A DNA stretch of 64,000 nucleotides from assembly GCA_963818885.1 (NCBI GenBank), contig CAWFTP010000003.1:1302001-1366000 (forward strand). Direction: 5' to 3'. The DNA is from DATFDN01 sp963818885 (lineage in GTDB: Bacteria > Pseudomonadota > Alphaproteobacteria > Acetobacterales > Acetobacteraceae). The notes under the pieces are model-generated. The model did not search any database, was not told the DNA's origin, and saw only the letters and a list, made by a program, of their open reading frames with translations. Positions 7,125 to 18,040 of this stretch are shown here, in pieces; position 1 is the first letter of the stretch, and each line of letters starts with the position of its first letter. The position numbers were made by a program, and so were the translations under genes.

Positions 7125-10100
7125 ATGATCTCGAAATTCTTCATCGACCGGCCGGTCCTCGCGAACGTCCTCGCGATCCTGATCGTGCTGATCGGCGGCG
7201 TCGCGCTGTTCAACCTGCCGGTCGCGCAATACCCGAACGTGGTGCCGCCCACCGTGCAGGTCACCACTCGCTACCCGGGCGCCAGCGCCGTCGATGTCAT
7301 GAAAACCGTCGCGCTGCCGATCGAGCAGCAAGTCAACGGCGTGCAGGACATGCTCTACATGCAGTCGACCAGCGCGAGCGACGGCAGCTACTCGCTGATC
7401 GTCACCTTCGCGATCGGCACCGACCTCAACTTCGCTCAGGTGCTCGTGCAGAACCGTGTCGCCGCCGCGCTCGCCTCGCTGCCCCAGGCGGTGCAGGCGC
7501 AGGGCATCACGGTGCAGCAGAAATCCACCTCCATCCTCCAGATCGTGACGCTCACCTCACCGGACGGCAGCCGCGACAGCCTCTATCTCAGCAACTATGC
7601 GACCATCAGCCTGAAGGACGAGCTCGCCCGCCTGCCCGGCGTCGGCAACGTCAACGTGTTCGGCGCCGGACAGTACGCGATGCGAGTCTGGCTCGACCCC
7701 GAGAAGATGAAGGCGCGTGGCCTTACCGCCCAGGACGTGACGAACTCACTCCAGCAGCAGAGCCAGCCGGTCACCGCGGGACAGGTCGGCGCGCCACCCG
7801 CGCCGTCGGGACAGGCATTCCAGTACACGCTGAACGTGGCCGGCCGGCTCGATCAGGTCGAGCAGTTCGAGAATGTCATCGTCAAGACTGGCGCCAACGG
7901 CGCGACCACGCGGCTGCGCGACATCGGCCGGATCGAGCTAGGCGCGCAGACCTACGGCCAGGTCTTCACGCTCGACGGCAAGCCCGCCGCCGGCATGGCG
8001 ATCTTCCTCACGCCCGGTGCGAACGCGCTGGCGGTCGCCTCCGAGGTGAAGGCACGGATGGCGATGCTCGCCAAGGGCTTCCCTCCCGGCGTCGCCTTCG
8101 CCATCCCGTTCGACACCACGACCTTCGTGAGCGCCTCGATCAACGAAGTCTACCACACGCTCTTCGCGGCGGCGATCCTGGTGCTGGTGGTGATCGTCAT
8201 CTTCCTGCAGGACTGGCGCGCCTCGCTCGTGCCGGCGACCACCGTGCCGGTCACCATCATCGGCGCCTTCGCGGTCATGGCGGCGCTCGGCTTCAGCGTG
8301 AATCTCTCCACCCTGTTTGCGATCGTGCTCACCATCGGCATCGTCGTCGACGACGCGATCGTGGTCGTCGAGGGTGCCGCGCATCACATCGAGCGGGGAA
8401 TGACCCCGCACGACGCCGCGGTGCAGGCGATGAAAGAGCTGTTCGGCCCCATCATCGGCATCACCCTGGTGCTGATGTCGGTGTTCATCCCGGCCGCGTT
8501 CCTGCCCGGGCTCACGGGACGAATGTACGCGCAGTTCGCGCTGGTGATCGCGGCGACCGCGCTGATCAGCGCGGTGAACGCCGCCACGCTGAAGCCGACG
8601 CAATGCGCGCTCTGGCTGCGTCGGCCGGTGCCACCCGAGCAGCGCAACGCCTTCTATCGCGGCTTCAACCACGTCTATGCCGGGCTGGAGCGCCGCTACA
8701 CCAGGCTGATCGGCGCCATGGTGCGCCACAGCGGAAGCATGGCCGTGCTTGGGCTGGTGCTCGGCGGGCTCGGCATCCTCGGCGTCGCGCGGCTGCCGAC
8801 CGGCTTCCTGCCGCCCGAGGACCAGGGATACATGATGGTAAGCGTCCAGCTCCCGGACGGCGCTTCGCTCGAACGCACCGAGCGCGCCCTCGATCATGTG
8901 CGCGAACTGGTCCGCGAAGTGCCCGGGGTTTCGCAGGTCATCGGCATCGCCGGCATTTCGGTGCTCGACAACAGCGCCTCCGCGCCGAGTTCCGGCGTCG
9001 CCTACGTCATGCTGAAGGATTGGAGCGAGCGGGGCAGCAAGGAGGGGCTGCTGCCGATCTACAGGAGTCTCAATGCCGCCGTCAGCAACTTGCAGGAGGG
9101 TCAGGCGCTCGTCATCGTGCCGCCCGCGATCCAGGGCATCGGCAATTCCGGCGGCTTCACCGAGATGGTGGAGATGCGCGACAACAGCGACGATTTCGCC
9201 CGCCTGCAGGCGCTGACCGGCGCGATCGTCGACCGCGCCCAGGACGATCCCGCCCTGCAGCACGTCGCCTCCACCTTCCGCGCCACTGTGCCGCAGTTCA
9301 ACGTCATTGTGGACCGGGTGAAGGCGGAGACGCTGCACGTCTCGGTCGGTGACGTGTTCCAGGCTTTGTCGACCTATCTCGGATCGAGCTTCGTCGGCCA
9401 GATCACCAAGTTCGGCCGGACCTTTCAGATCTACACGCAGGCGGATTCGCGGTTCCGCGACCTGCCCAGCCAGGTCGCCAGCCTCAACGTGCGCAACAGC
9501 GACGGCCAGATGATCCCGCTCGGCACGCTGGTCCATCTCGTGCCGACCGTCGGCCCGTCGCTGGTCACGCTCTATAATCTCTATCCCGCCGCGACGATCG
9601 TCGGCGCCGCCGCGAACGGCTACAGCTCCGGCCAGGCGCTCACGGCGATGGATCGCATCACCGCGGCGACCGTGCCGCGCGGCGCGGGTGCGAACTGGAC
9701 CGCGATGTCCTATCAGGAGAAGGCGGTCGGCAGTCAGATCTACATCGTGTTCGGCCTCGCGATCCTGCTCGTCTATCTCGTGCTCGCCGGCCAGTACGAG
9801 AGCTGGTACGCGCCGTTCTCCGTCATCCTCGCAGTGCCGCTCGCACTGATCGGGCCCGCCCTCGCACTCGGCGGACTGGGCGCGGCGAACAACCTCTACA
9901 CCCAGATCGGCCTTGTTCTCTTGATCGCGCTGTCGGCCAAGAATGCGATCCTGATCGTGGAGGTCGCGCGCGAGGCGTGCCACAACGGCATGGGCATCAT
10001 CGAGGCGGCGATCGAAGGCGCGCGGCTGCGCTTCCGGCCGATCCTGATGACCTCCTTCGCCTTCATCCTCGGCATGGTGCCGCTCGTGCTCGCGACCGGC

Positions 10101-10277
10101 GCGGGGGCGAACGCGCGCAAGTCGATCGGCATCGCGGTGTTCTCCGGCATGATCGCCTCGACCTGCCTCGCGGTGCTGTTCGTTCCCTCATTTTTCGTCG
10201 TGATGCAGCGCTGGGAGGAGCGGCGGCGCCGGCGCTCCGCATTGCCTGCCCGCGCCGCCCCTTCTCCCGGAGAGTGA
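7125..10277 (+). CDS. RND multidrug efflux pump, HAE-1 family (AcrB/MexB type)
   Basis: This is a full-length inner-membrane proton/drug antiporter of 1050 residues. It starts MISKFFIDRPVLANVLAILI (TM1), followed by the porter domain with PIEQQVNGVQDMLYMQS. TM4 carries the paired aspartates GIVVDDAIVVVE that relay protons. The second half starts MAVLGLVLGGLGILGVARLPTGFLPPEDQGY. Near TM10 the helix SAKNAILIVEVAREA carries the conserved lysine of the proton relay. The sequence TLKPTQCALWLR replaces the usual TLSPALCA after TM6. Substrates cannot be told from sequence; HAE-1 members export drugs, detergents and organic compounds. It forms an operon with the adaptor and probably with the secreted protein that follows five bases later. 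Confidence 0.95.
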   Translation: MISKFFIDRPVLANVLAILIVLIGGVALFNLPVAQYPNVVPPTVQVTTRYPGASAVDVMKTVALPIEQQVNGVQDMLYMQSTSASDGSYSLIVTFAIGTDLNFAQVLVQNRVAAALASLPQAVQAQGITVQQKSTSILQIVTLTSPDGSRDSLYLSNYATISLKDELARLPGVGNVNVFGAGQYAMRVWLDPEKMKARGLTAQDVTNSLQQQSQPVTAGQVGAPPAPSGQAFQYTLNVAGRLDQVEQFENVIVKTGANGATTRLRDIGRIELGAQTYGQVFTLDGKPAAGMAIFLTPGANALAVASEVKARMAMLAKGFPPGVAFAIPFDTTTFVSASINEVYHTLFAAAILVLVVIVIFLQDWRASLVPATTVPVTIIGAFAVMAALGFSVNLSTLFAIVLTIGIVVDDAIVVVEGAAHHIERGMTPHDAAVQAMKELFGPIIGITLVLMSVFIPAAFLPGLTGRMYAQFALVIAATALISAVNAATLKPTQCALWLRRPVPPEQRNAFYRGFNHVYAGLERRYTRLIGAMVRHSGSMAVLGLVLGGLGILGVARLPTGFLPPEDQGYMMVSVQLPDGASLERTERALDHVRELVREVPGVSQVIGIAGISVLDNSASAPSSGVAYVMLKDWSERGSKEGLLPIYRSLNAAVSNLQEGQALVIVPPAIQGIGNSGGFTEMVEMRDNSDDFARLQALTGAIVDRAQDDPALQHVASTFRATVPQFNVIVDRVKAETLHVSVGDVFQALSTYLGSSFVGQITKFGRTFQIYTQADSRFRDLPSQVASLNVRNSDGQMIPLGTLVHLVPTVGPSLVTLYNLYPAATIVGAAANGYSSGQALTAMDRITAATVPRGAGANWTAMSYQEKAVGSQIYIVFGLAILLVYLVLAGQYESWYAPFSVILAVPLALIGPALALGGLGAANNLYTQIGLVLLIALSAKNAILIVEVAREACHNGMGIIEAAIEGARLRFRPILMTSFAFILGMVPLVLATGAGANARKSIGIAVFSGMIASTCLAVLFVPSFFVVMQRWEERRRRRSALPARAAPSPGE

Positions 10278-10282
10278 TCTCG

Positions 10283-12469
10283 ATGCCCTTCGCGATCGCG
10301 CGGCGTCCTCTGCTCGCCGCCCCGCTCGCCGCCCTCGCCTGCGCCGCAATCGGCCCGGCACTTGCCGCAGAGGACGCAACCTGGCCGCACACCATCACTG
10401 AGCAGGGCGGCTCGGCGACGATCTACGAGCCGCAGGCGATCTCCTGGCCCGACCTGAAGACTCTCACCGCGCGCACCGCCGTTGCCATCACGCCGGCCGG
10501 GTCCAAGACGCCGATCTACGGCACGATCGAGCTGACGTTGGCGACCGACGTCGACGTCGGAACCCGCAGCGTCACCTTGACCGATCCGAAGCTGATCTCG
10601 GCGAGCTTTCCCGACCTCGACCCCGCGCACGAGACCCAGGTGGAAGCGCGCATCCGGGCCGTGATGGCGGAGATGGGGCCGAAGCATCTGCCGCTCGACA
10701 CGATCCTGCTCAGCCTCAAGGAGCATCCGACCGCGCCACAGGCTGCCGTCAACAACGATCCGCCGAAGATCTTCTTCAGCAATGGGCCCGCGCTCCTTGT
10801 CGTCTTCGACGGCGTTCCCGTGCTCGCACCTGTCGAGGGGACAACGTTCTCCTACGCCGTCAACACCAACTGGGACGTGTTCAAGGACGCTGCCGGCACG
10901 TGGTACCTGCGCGACGGCGTCTCCTGGCTCAGCGGGCCGGACGCGACCGGGCCATTCGCCGCCGTCCGCCAACTGCCGGCGGAGTTCGGCAAGCTGCCGA
11001 GCAATGCGAATTTCGATGCCGCGCACAAGACGGTTCCTCCCAAGCCGTTTCCCAGCGGAATCGCACCGCGCGTCGATGTCAGCACGGTTCCGGCGGAGAT
11101 CATCGTCACCAGGGGGCAGCCGCAATTCGTGCCGGTCACCGGTACCGGCTTGCAGCGCGTCGCCAACACGGACTCGATTCTCTACTTCGACCCGACCGGG
11201 CGGGCGCTTCTACTACCTGGTGTCCGGACGCTGGTTCGCCGCACCGGGACTCGACGGGCCCTGGACCTTCGCAACCCCCGACCTGCCGCCCGAGTTTGCC
11301 AAGCTGCCGCCCAACCTGCTCGCCTCGGTTCCCGGCACGCCACAGGCCCAGGCGGCGGTTTTGCAGGCGCAGCTGCCGCATCAGGGCACGCTAAAGCGGA
11401 GCGCGACGCTGCATGTCGTCTATGGCGGACCGCCACGCTTCGCTCCGATCCCCGGGACGAGCATCGAATACGCCGTCAACACGCATTATCAGGTGCTGCG
11501 CATCGGCGGCATCTATTACTGCTGCTATCAGGGCGCTTGGTTCCGTTCGAGCTCACCGAACGGGCCGTGGGTGCTGGCCGATAATGTGCCGGCCGCGATC
11601 TACAGCATTCCGCCCAGCAGCCCGGTCTATCCGGTGACCTATGTGAAGGTGGTCAGCGCGACCCCGCAGGCGGTGACCTATGCCTACACGTCAGGCTACG
11701 CGCTCGGCTTCGTCACGGCGGGCGTGCTGGTCTACGGCACCGGCTACTACTATCCGCCCGTTGTCGTACCGGGCGCGGTTCCCGCCTACTATCCCTATCC
11801 GTATTCCTATGGTGGCGGCGCCTACTACAACTCGGCCACCGGCGCCTGGGCGCGGGGTGGCGCGGTGTATGGCCCGTACGGCGGGGCGGGCGCGTTCTCG
11901 GCCTACAATCCCAGCACCGGGTCCTATGCGCGCGGCAGCGCCGCCTGGAGCAACGGCAGCGGCTACGCCAATGCGAGCTGGTACAACGCGCGCACCGGGG
12001 TCAGCGGCTCGACGCAGCAAAACGCCAACCCGTACGAGCGCTGGGGGTCGAGCACGTTCTCCGGTCCCAACCAGACCGTCAACACGCGCAGCGCCAGCAA
12101 CGCCAACGGCTCGGCCGGTGCGTTCCACTCCTCGACAGGGGCGGAGGGCGCGGGCGTGCACACCAAGAGCGGCAACAACGCCGCTGTGGCGCGCGGGGCG
12201 GGCGGCAATGTGTACGCGGGCGCGGACGGCAACGTCTACAAGCACACCTCGAACGGCTGGGAGAAATACAACAACGGCAGCTGGTCGCAGCCGCAGCAGC
12301 CCGCCCGCAACAACCGCACCGCATCCCCCGCCGCGTCACCATACAACCAGCTCGACCAGGATCGGCGCGCGCGCACGTTCGGCTCTGAGCAGCCGCGGAT
12401 TCAGATCGCACTGGTGGGCGCGACTTCGGCGGGCGCGACTTCGGCGGCGGAGGGCGCTTCCGCCGATGA
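10283..12469 (+). CDS. Large secreted Tyr/Gly-rich protein of unknown function, two frameshifts
   Basis: This is a reconstructed exported protein of about 728 residues. A GGAGAG site precedes the ATG, and the signal peptide is AAPLAALACAAIGPALAAEDA. The N-terminal half has paired repeats built on VNTNWDVFKDAAGTWYLRDG, FYYLVSGRWFAAPGLDGPW and YAVNTHYQVLRIGGIYY. Then comes a hydrophobic stretch (TAGVLVYGTGYYYPP) and a Gly/Tyr/Asn-rich tail (YNPSTGSYARGSAAWSNGSG; NVYAGADGNVYKHTSNGWEKY). The frame breaks near 11205 and near 12385-12410. Reading the third frame gives the natural end GGRDFGGRDFGGGGRFRR. Similar proteins in other alphaproteobacteria are sometimes labelled carbohydrate-binding, but no activity is established. 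Position suggests cotranscription with the RND pump. Confidence 0.75.
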
Positions 12470-12480
12470 GGGTCCGTCCC

Positions 12481-12531
12481 CCTCACCCGGCTCGCTACGC
12501 GAGTCCGACCTCTCCCGCACGGCGGGAGAGG
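12481..12531. repeat. CCTCACCCGGC-type palindromic repeat, copy 1
   Basis: The unit starts with CCTCACCCGGC and contains a perfect 10-bp hairpin, CCTCTCCCGC (12509-12518) with GCGGGAGAGG (12522-12531). The same direct motif and the same hairpin arms occur again after the ABC-F gene at 27.6 kb. Its place just after the secreted-protein stop and before the antiporter suggests it may also act as a transcription-attenuating stem. Confidence 0.75.
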
Positions 12532-12543
12532 TGAGCCGATCGC

Positions 12544-13794
12544 GTGAACGCGACGGCCATCTGCGCGCTGGTCCTGCTCTTCGCGACCGCGATCGCCTGC
12601 TTCAACTACCTCTATCTCGGGCTACAGCGCTCGATCGGCGTGCTGCTGCTCTCGCTCGGCCTGTCGCTAGTCGCGATCGCGATCGACCGGCTCACCGGCT
12701 CGCACATCGTCGCCTGGTACCATGTCGCGGTCGGCGCCGCCGACCTGCCGCGAGTCTTCCTCGACGGCGTGCTCGCCCTGCTGCTGTTCGCGGGCAGCCT
12801 GCACGTCAACGTGCGCGAGCTCACGCAGCGCATCGGGGCGATCCTCGTCCTGTCCACCGGCAGCGTGATTGTCGCGACGATCGTGTTCGGACTCGGCATC
12901 TGGCTCGTATTCCGGCTCGTCGGCATCACGATCATGCCCGGCTGGTGCCTCGTCATCGGTGCGATCCTGGCGCCAACCGATGCCGTCGTGGTCGAATCGC
13001 TCCTGCGCAAGGCACCGCTGCCGCCCTCGCTGCGCGCGGTGATCGCCGGGAGAAAGTCTGTTCAACGATGGCGCCGCGCTGGTGATGTACCTGGCCATGC
13101 TCGGCCTCGCCAACGGCGAGGCGCATGTCTACGGGCATGGCCGCCTGTTCGTCGCCCTGTCCTGGGCGATCCTCGGCGGCATCACGATCGGCGGCGCATG
13201 CGGCGGCATCGCCTCGCTCGTGATGCGGCGCATCCATGATCTGGGCCTGCTGCTGCTGATCTCGCTCGCCCTCGTGCTCGGCTCGTACAGCGCGGCGGAG
13301 GCGGCGACGGTATCGGCGCCGATAGCCGTCGTGACGGCGGGGCTCGCGTAAAGCTGCTGACCCCTGCCTTCGCCGCGGGCACCGGGCCGTACCTCACGCT
13401 CTACCGGGTTCTGGGGCCTGCTCGACGAGCTGCTCGACACGCTGCTGTTCACGCTCATCGGCTTGCAGGTCCTGGCGCTGACACTCGTCGGACAGACGCT
13501 GCTGCCGATCCTGCTCGCGATGCCGCTCGCCGTGCTCGCGCGCGCCGTCAGCGTGGCGGTCCCGGCGCCCTCGCGCGCGGGACGCTGCGCAGCCGGATGC
13601 GGGAGGGCGCGGTGCTCACCTGGGCGGGGCTGCGCGGCGGCATCTCGGTCGCGCTGGCCTTGACATTGCCGCCGACGCCGCACCGCGTCGCACTGCTCAG
13701 CGTGTGCTACGCCGTGGTGCTGTTCAGCATCGTCGTGCAGGGGCTGACGATGCCGCGCGTGCTGACCGCGCTCTACGGCCGCGCGACGGCATAG
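12544..13794 (+). pseudogene. CPA1-type Na+/H+ antiporter, broken by several frameshifts
   Basis: This is a cation:proton antiporter of about 415 residues if repaired. Twelve or so hydrophobic segments are spread over three frames. The family markers are GAILAPTDAVVVESLLRKAPLPPSLRAVIAG, then, after a shift at about 13050, FNDGAALVMYLAML, matching the GESLFNDG signature. A second shift near 13350 ends the first long frame. The remainder, FTLIGLQVLALTLVGQTLLPIL and then LTWAGLRGGISVALALTLP, lies in two more frames with a break near 13580. At least three single-base indels are needed, more than in neighbouring genes, so true decay and sequencing error are both possible. The start is GTG close behind a hairpin. 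If intact it would exchange Na+ or K+ for H+. Confidence 0.75.
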
Positions 13795-13798
13795 AGCC

Positions 13799-14276
13799 TC
13801 AGCGCCCGGCGGCGTGTCGCAGCGCCTGGCGGCAGCCGCTCGACAGCGATCGGGCATTGTCCTCAAGGCACGCCAGCGCCTGCCCGCCGCCCGGACGCAC
13901 GCCACGGCAGAAGCGCCGATAGTCGGCCCGGCACGCCTCCCGGACCGCGCCGGTCCCGGCGCGCGATGGCGCGACGGGAGCGGGCGAAGCCGCCGGCGGC
14001 GCTGCCGTCGATCCGCTCGAGGCTCCGCGGCTCGGCGCGCCAACCGCGCCCACCGCCGCGTTGCACGCCTGGGACAGAGTGGCGGCGTGCTCCTGCAGGC
14101 ATTGCAGCGCCGCCGCCCCGCCCGGCGAGACGCCGGAGCAGTTCGCCTGGAAGTCGGCCCGGCAGGACTGGCGGATCGCGTTCTGCTGCGCCTGTGTCGG
14201 CTGCTGGGCGAAGGCGGGGCAGGACCGCACACGAAACCAGGACGGAGAACAAGGACAGCCGGATGATGTCGCGCAT
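13799..14276 (-). CDS. Secreted cysteine-rich repeat protein, frameshift in signal peptide region
   Basis: This is a periplasmic protein of about 158 residues with two copies of a cysteine-rich repeat of the PF00839/GLG1 type. Copy one is IRQSCRADFQANCSGVSPGG followed by ALQCLQEHAATLSQAC. Copy two is VREACRADYRRFCRGVRPGG followed by ALACLEDNARSLSSGC. A Ser/Pro/Ala linker separates them. The signal peptide MRDIIRLSLFSVLVSCAVLP continues as AFAQQP in another frame; one surplus base in the G4 run at 14216-14219 explains the break. An AGGAG site precedes the ATG. The function of these repeats in bacteria is unknown. It is transcribed downstream of the DsbA-like gene, a sensible neighbour for a disulphide-rich protein. 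Confidence 0.8.
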
Positions 14277-14293
14277 GGAAACGCTCCTGACGA

Positions 14294-15029
14294 TCAACCC
14301 TTGCGTGCCTGCGCGACGGCGCCGCGCAGATCGGGCAAGTCTACCGCGCCGAGGATCATCCGATCGCCGACGACGATCACAGGCGTCCCCTCGATATCCA
14401 GGTCGCGCGCCAGCGCGAGATTGGCTTGCAGCCGCGCGGCGATGGCCGGATCGTCCATATCGCGCAGCAGGCGCGCGGCATCGAGGCCCGCCTTCTCCGC
14501 CGCGGCGCGGATCGTCGCCGGGCTCGCTTCTCCGCTTCCCTGCATGAAAGCCTGTTGCAGCCGCAGATAGCCGCCCTGGCGCTGCGCGGCGAGCAACGCG
14601 CGCGCCTCCAGCATGCTCGACGGCCCCAGGATCGGCAGATCCTTGTAGACCAGCCGCACGTTGGGATCGGCTTTCAGCAGCGCGGCGATGGTGGGTTCAA
14701 GTTGCCGGCAATACGGGCAGCGCGTGTCGTAGAACTCCACGACCGTGACGTTGCCGGCGGGATTGCCCGCCACCGGGTCGGCCGGATCGCTGAACAGCGC
14801 CTTGCGGTCGCGCGCGAGCGCCGCCTTGCTTGCCTTCTCCTGCTGATCGCGGTCCTGCGCCTGCAGCGCGGCGATGGCATCGCGCAGGATGGAGGGATCG
14901 GATCGCAGCGCATCGCGCACGATCCCCACGATCTCGGCCCGCTGCGCCGGCGTGAACGATCCCGCCCATGCCGGCATGCCGGGCAGGAAAAGAATAAGCG
15001 GCGAGGACCATGAGGTGGCGGACGAGCAT
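14294..15029 (-). CDS. Secreted DsbA-family disulphide oxidoreductase (frameshift near N-terminus)
   Basis: This is a periplasmic thioredoxin-fold protein of about 245 residues. The mature part has the ScsC/Com1-like helical region (FTPAQRAEIVGIVRDALRSDP), the active site VVEFYDTRCPYCRQLEP (CPYC), and the cis-proline loop GTPVIVVGDRMILGAVDLPDL. The signal peptide MLVRHLMVLAA is in a neighbouring frame and joins LILFLPGMPAWAG after a single-base shift near 15005. The enzyme should oxidise or isomerise cysteines of exported proteins. The next gene downstream encodes a protein with eight or more cysteines in repeats, a plausible client. Confidence in the fold is high; the exact role is inferred. 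Confidence 0.85.
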
Positions 15030-15073
15030 CGCCCCGACATAACGACCAAGCGGCACCAACCGCAAGCGCGGTA

Positions 15074-16020
15074 TCAGTCGCTCGGCAGATGCCGCTCGAC
15101 CAGATAGAGCGGACGCTGCTTCGTCTCATTGAAGACCCGCCCCAGATACTCGCCGATCACCCCGAGCGTGACGAGCTGGGCGCCGCCCAGGAACAGGATG
15201 ACCGCCATCAGGCTCGGATAGCCCGGTACCGGATTGCCGAAGAGCAGCGTGCGGGCGACGAGCTGCCCGCCGAACACGGCGGCGAACAGCGCGACGCCGA
15301 GGCCGAGATAGGTCGCGACCTTGAGCGGCATGACGGTGTGGCTGGTGATGCCCTCGAGCGCCAGGTTCCACAGCCGCCAGTAGCTCCATTTGCTCGATCC
15401 GGCGGCACGCGGCGCGCGGTCGTACGGGACCGCCGATGCTGGGAAAGCCCACCCAGGCGAACAGGCCCTTCATGAATCGGTGCCGCTCGCGCAGGCGCAG
15501 CAGCGCGTCGACAGAGCGCCGGCTCATCAGCCGGAAATCGCCGACATTCGGCGGCACATCGGCCTCCGACATGCGACTCATGAGCCGATAGAACGCGCTG
15601 GCGGTCGCGCGCTTCAGCCAGGTCTCCCCGGCGCGCAACCGGCGCTGGGCGTAGACGACGTCGAACCCCTCGCGCCAGCGCGCCACGAGCTCGGGAATCA
15701 CCTCCGGCGGGTCCTGCAAATCGGCGTCGATGACGATCACCGCCTCGCCGCGCGCATGATCGAGCCCTGCGGTGGTCGCGATCTCCTTGCCGAAATTGCG
15801 CGAGAGGTTGAGCAGCGCGATATGCGCATCGACGCCGCGCAGCCGCTCCAGGATGCGCAGCGTGGTGTCGCGGCTGCCGTCATTGACATAGACCACCTCC
15901 CAGCTCTCGCCGAACGTCTCCATCACGGCGGCGAGGCGGTCGTGGAAGAGGAGGATGCCCGTCTGCCTCATTGAAGACCGGCACGACTACCGAGAGGACG
16001 GGCGCGAGGGCCGACGACAT
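15074..16020 (-). CDS. GT2 glycosyltransferase with C-terminal membrane helices (ArnC/DPM1-like), two frameshifts
   Basis: This is a family 2 glycosyltransferase of about 315 residues. Reconstructed, it begins MSSALAPVLSVVVPVFNEAD, continues WEVVYVNDGSRDTTLRIL, NLSRNFGKEIATTAGLDHARG and the DXD region VIVIDADLQDPPEVIPELV, and has GDFRLMSRRSVDALLRLRERHRF. The C-terminus has two membrane helices (VATYLGLGVALFAAVFGG and LMAVILFLGGAQLVTLGVIGEYLGRVF) and the typical ending RPLYLVERH. One shift near 15970 splits off the first 19 residues and one near 15430 splits the tail. Family members transfer a sugar from a nucleotide to polyprenyl phosphate at the inner membrane. The sugar is unknown. Confidence 0.85.
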
Positions 16021-16075
16021 TTTATCGCCCTTGGGCTGCGCGCCCGCACTCTCGCATCCCGACGTTAAGGAATCC

Positions 16076-17061
<986 letters not shown>

Positions 17062-17065
<4 letters not shown>

Positions 17066-18040
17066 GCGGCGACGAGTTCGCCGATCCGGATGCAGGCCGC
17101 GTCGTGCCCCGGATCGTATTCCCTGAGCGGCGGGATGGCTGCCGAGCAGGCGGGAATCGCGTGCGGGCATCGCGGCGCGAAGCGGCAGCCGGGTGGGCGG
17201 CGGCGCGGGTCCGGGAGCGTGCCGGCGATCGCGGTCAGCCGCTCGCGGTCATCGCCGAACGTCGGCACGCAGGAGAGCAGGCCGCGCGTGTAGGGATGCA
17301 GCGGGGACTCGAACAGCCGCGCGACCGGCGCCTCCTCGACGATGCGCCCGGCGTACATCACCAGCACGCGGTCCGCCGTTTCGGCGATCACGCCCATGTT
17401 GTGGGTGATGACGATGATCGCCATGCCGAACTCGTCGCGCAGATCGAGCAGCAGGTCGAGGATCTGCGCCTGGATGGTGACGTCGAGCGCCGTCGTCGGC
17501 TCGTCGGCGATCAACAGGCGCGGGCGGCAGGCGAGCGCGATCGCGATCATCACCCGCTGGCGCTGCCCGCCCGAAAGCTGGTGCGGATAGTCGTTGAGCC
17601 GCGCCTCCGGCGACGGAATGCCGACGCGCGCCAGCAGCTCCACCGCGCGGTGGCGGCGGGAGCGAGCGGTGCCGGATTCGTGCGCCGCCAACGTCTCGGT
17701 GATCTGGTCGCCGATCGGGAAGATCGGGTTGAGCGAGGTCATCGGCTCCTGGAACACCATGCGCGATGCCGGGGCCGCGGATGCGCCGCAGCCGCGCCTC
17801 CGACATGCGGGTGAGCACGCTGCCCTCGAATCGCACCTCGCCCGCCGCGACGCGCGCCGGCGGCTGCGGCAGCAGGCCCATGATGGTGAGCGCGGTGACG
17901 CTCTTGCCGCTGCCGGATTCGCCGACAATGCCCAGCACCTCGCCCGGATCGAGCGAGAAGCTGACGTCCTCGACCGCCGTGACCTCGCCGCTCGCGGTGG
18001 CGAAGGAGGTGGTGAGATTGCTGACTTCGAGCAGGCTCAC
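17062..18040 (-). CDS. Dipeptide/oligopeptide ABC transporter ATPase, DppD/OppD type (frameshift)
   Basis: This is the first ATPase of the importer, about 326 residues when repaired. The N-terminal part reads VSLLEVSNLTTSFATASGEV with Walker A GESGSGKS and ends IRGPGIA. A single-base shift near 17762 leads into MVFQEPMTSLNPIFPIGDQI, the signature HQLSGGQRQRVMIAIALAC, Walker B LLIADEPTTALDVTIQ, ITHNMGVIAETADRVLVMY and PPGCRFAPRCPHA. All catalytic motifs are intact on one side or the other of the break, which suggests a sequencing error. The start is a GTG overlapping the stop of the permease gene (GTGA), typical for this operon. Confidence 0.9.

Noticed and set aside
7938..9983. Long reverse-strand open frame opposite the RND pump gene
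   Set aside because: It mirrors the codon pattern of the pump gene in high-GC DNA, is rich in Arg, Gly, His and Asp, and has no domain. It is a shadow frame.
5969..10277. TolC-type outer-membrane partner for the RND system
   Set aside because: No outer-membrane factor gene is present; the following secreted protein lacks the TolC coiled-coil and barrel pattern.
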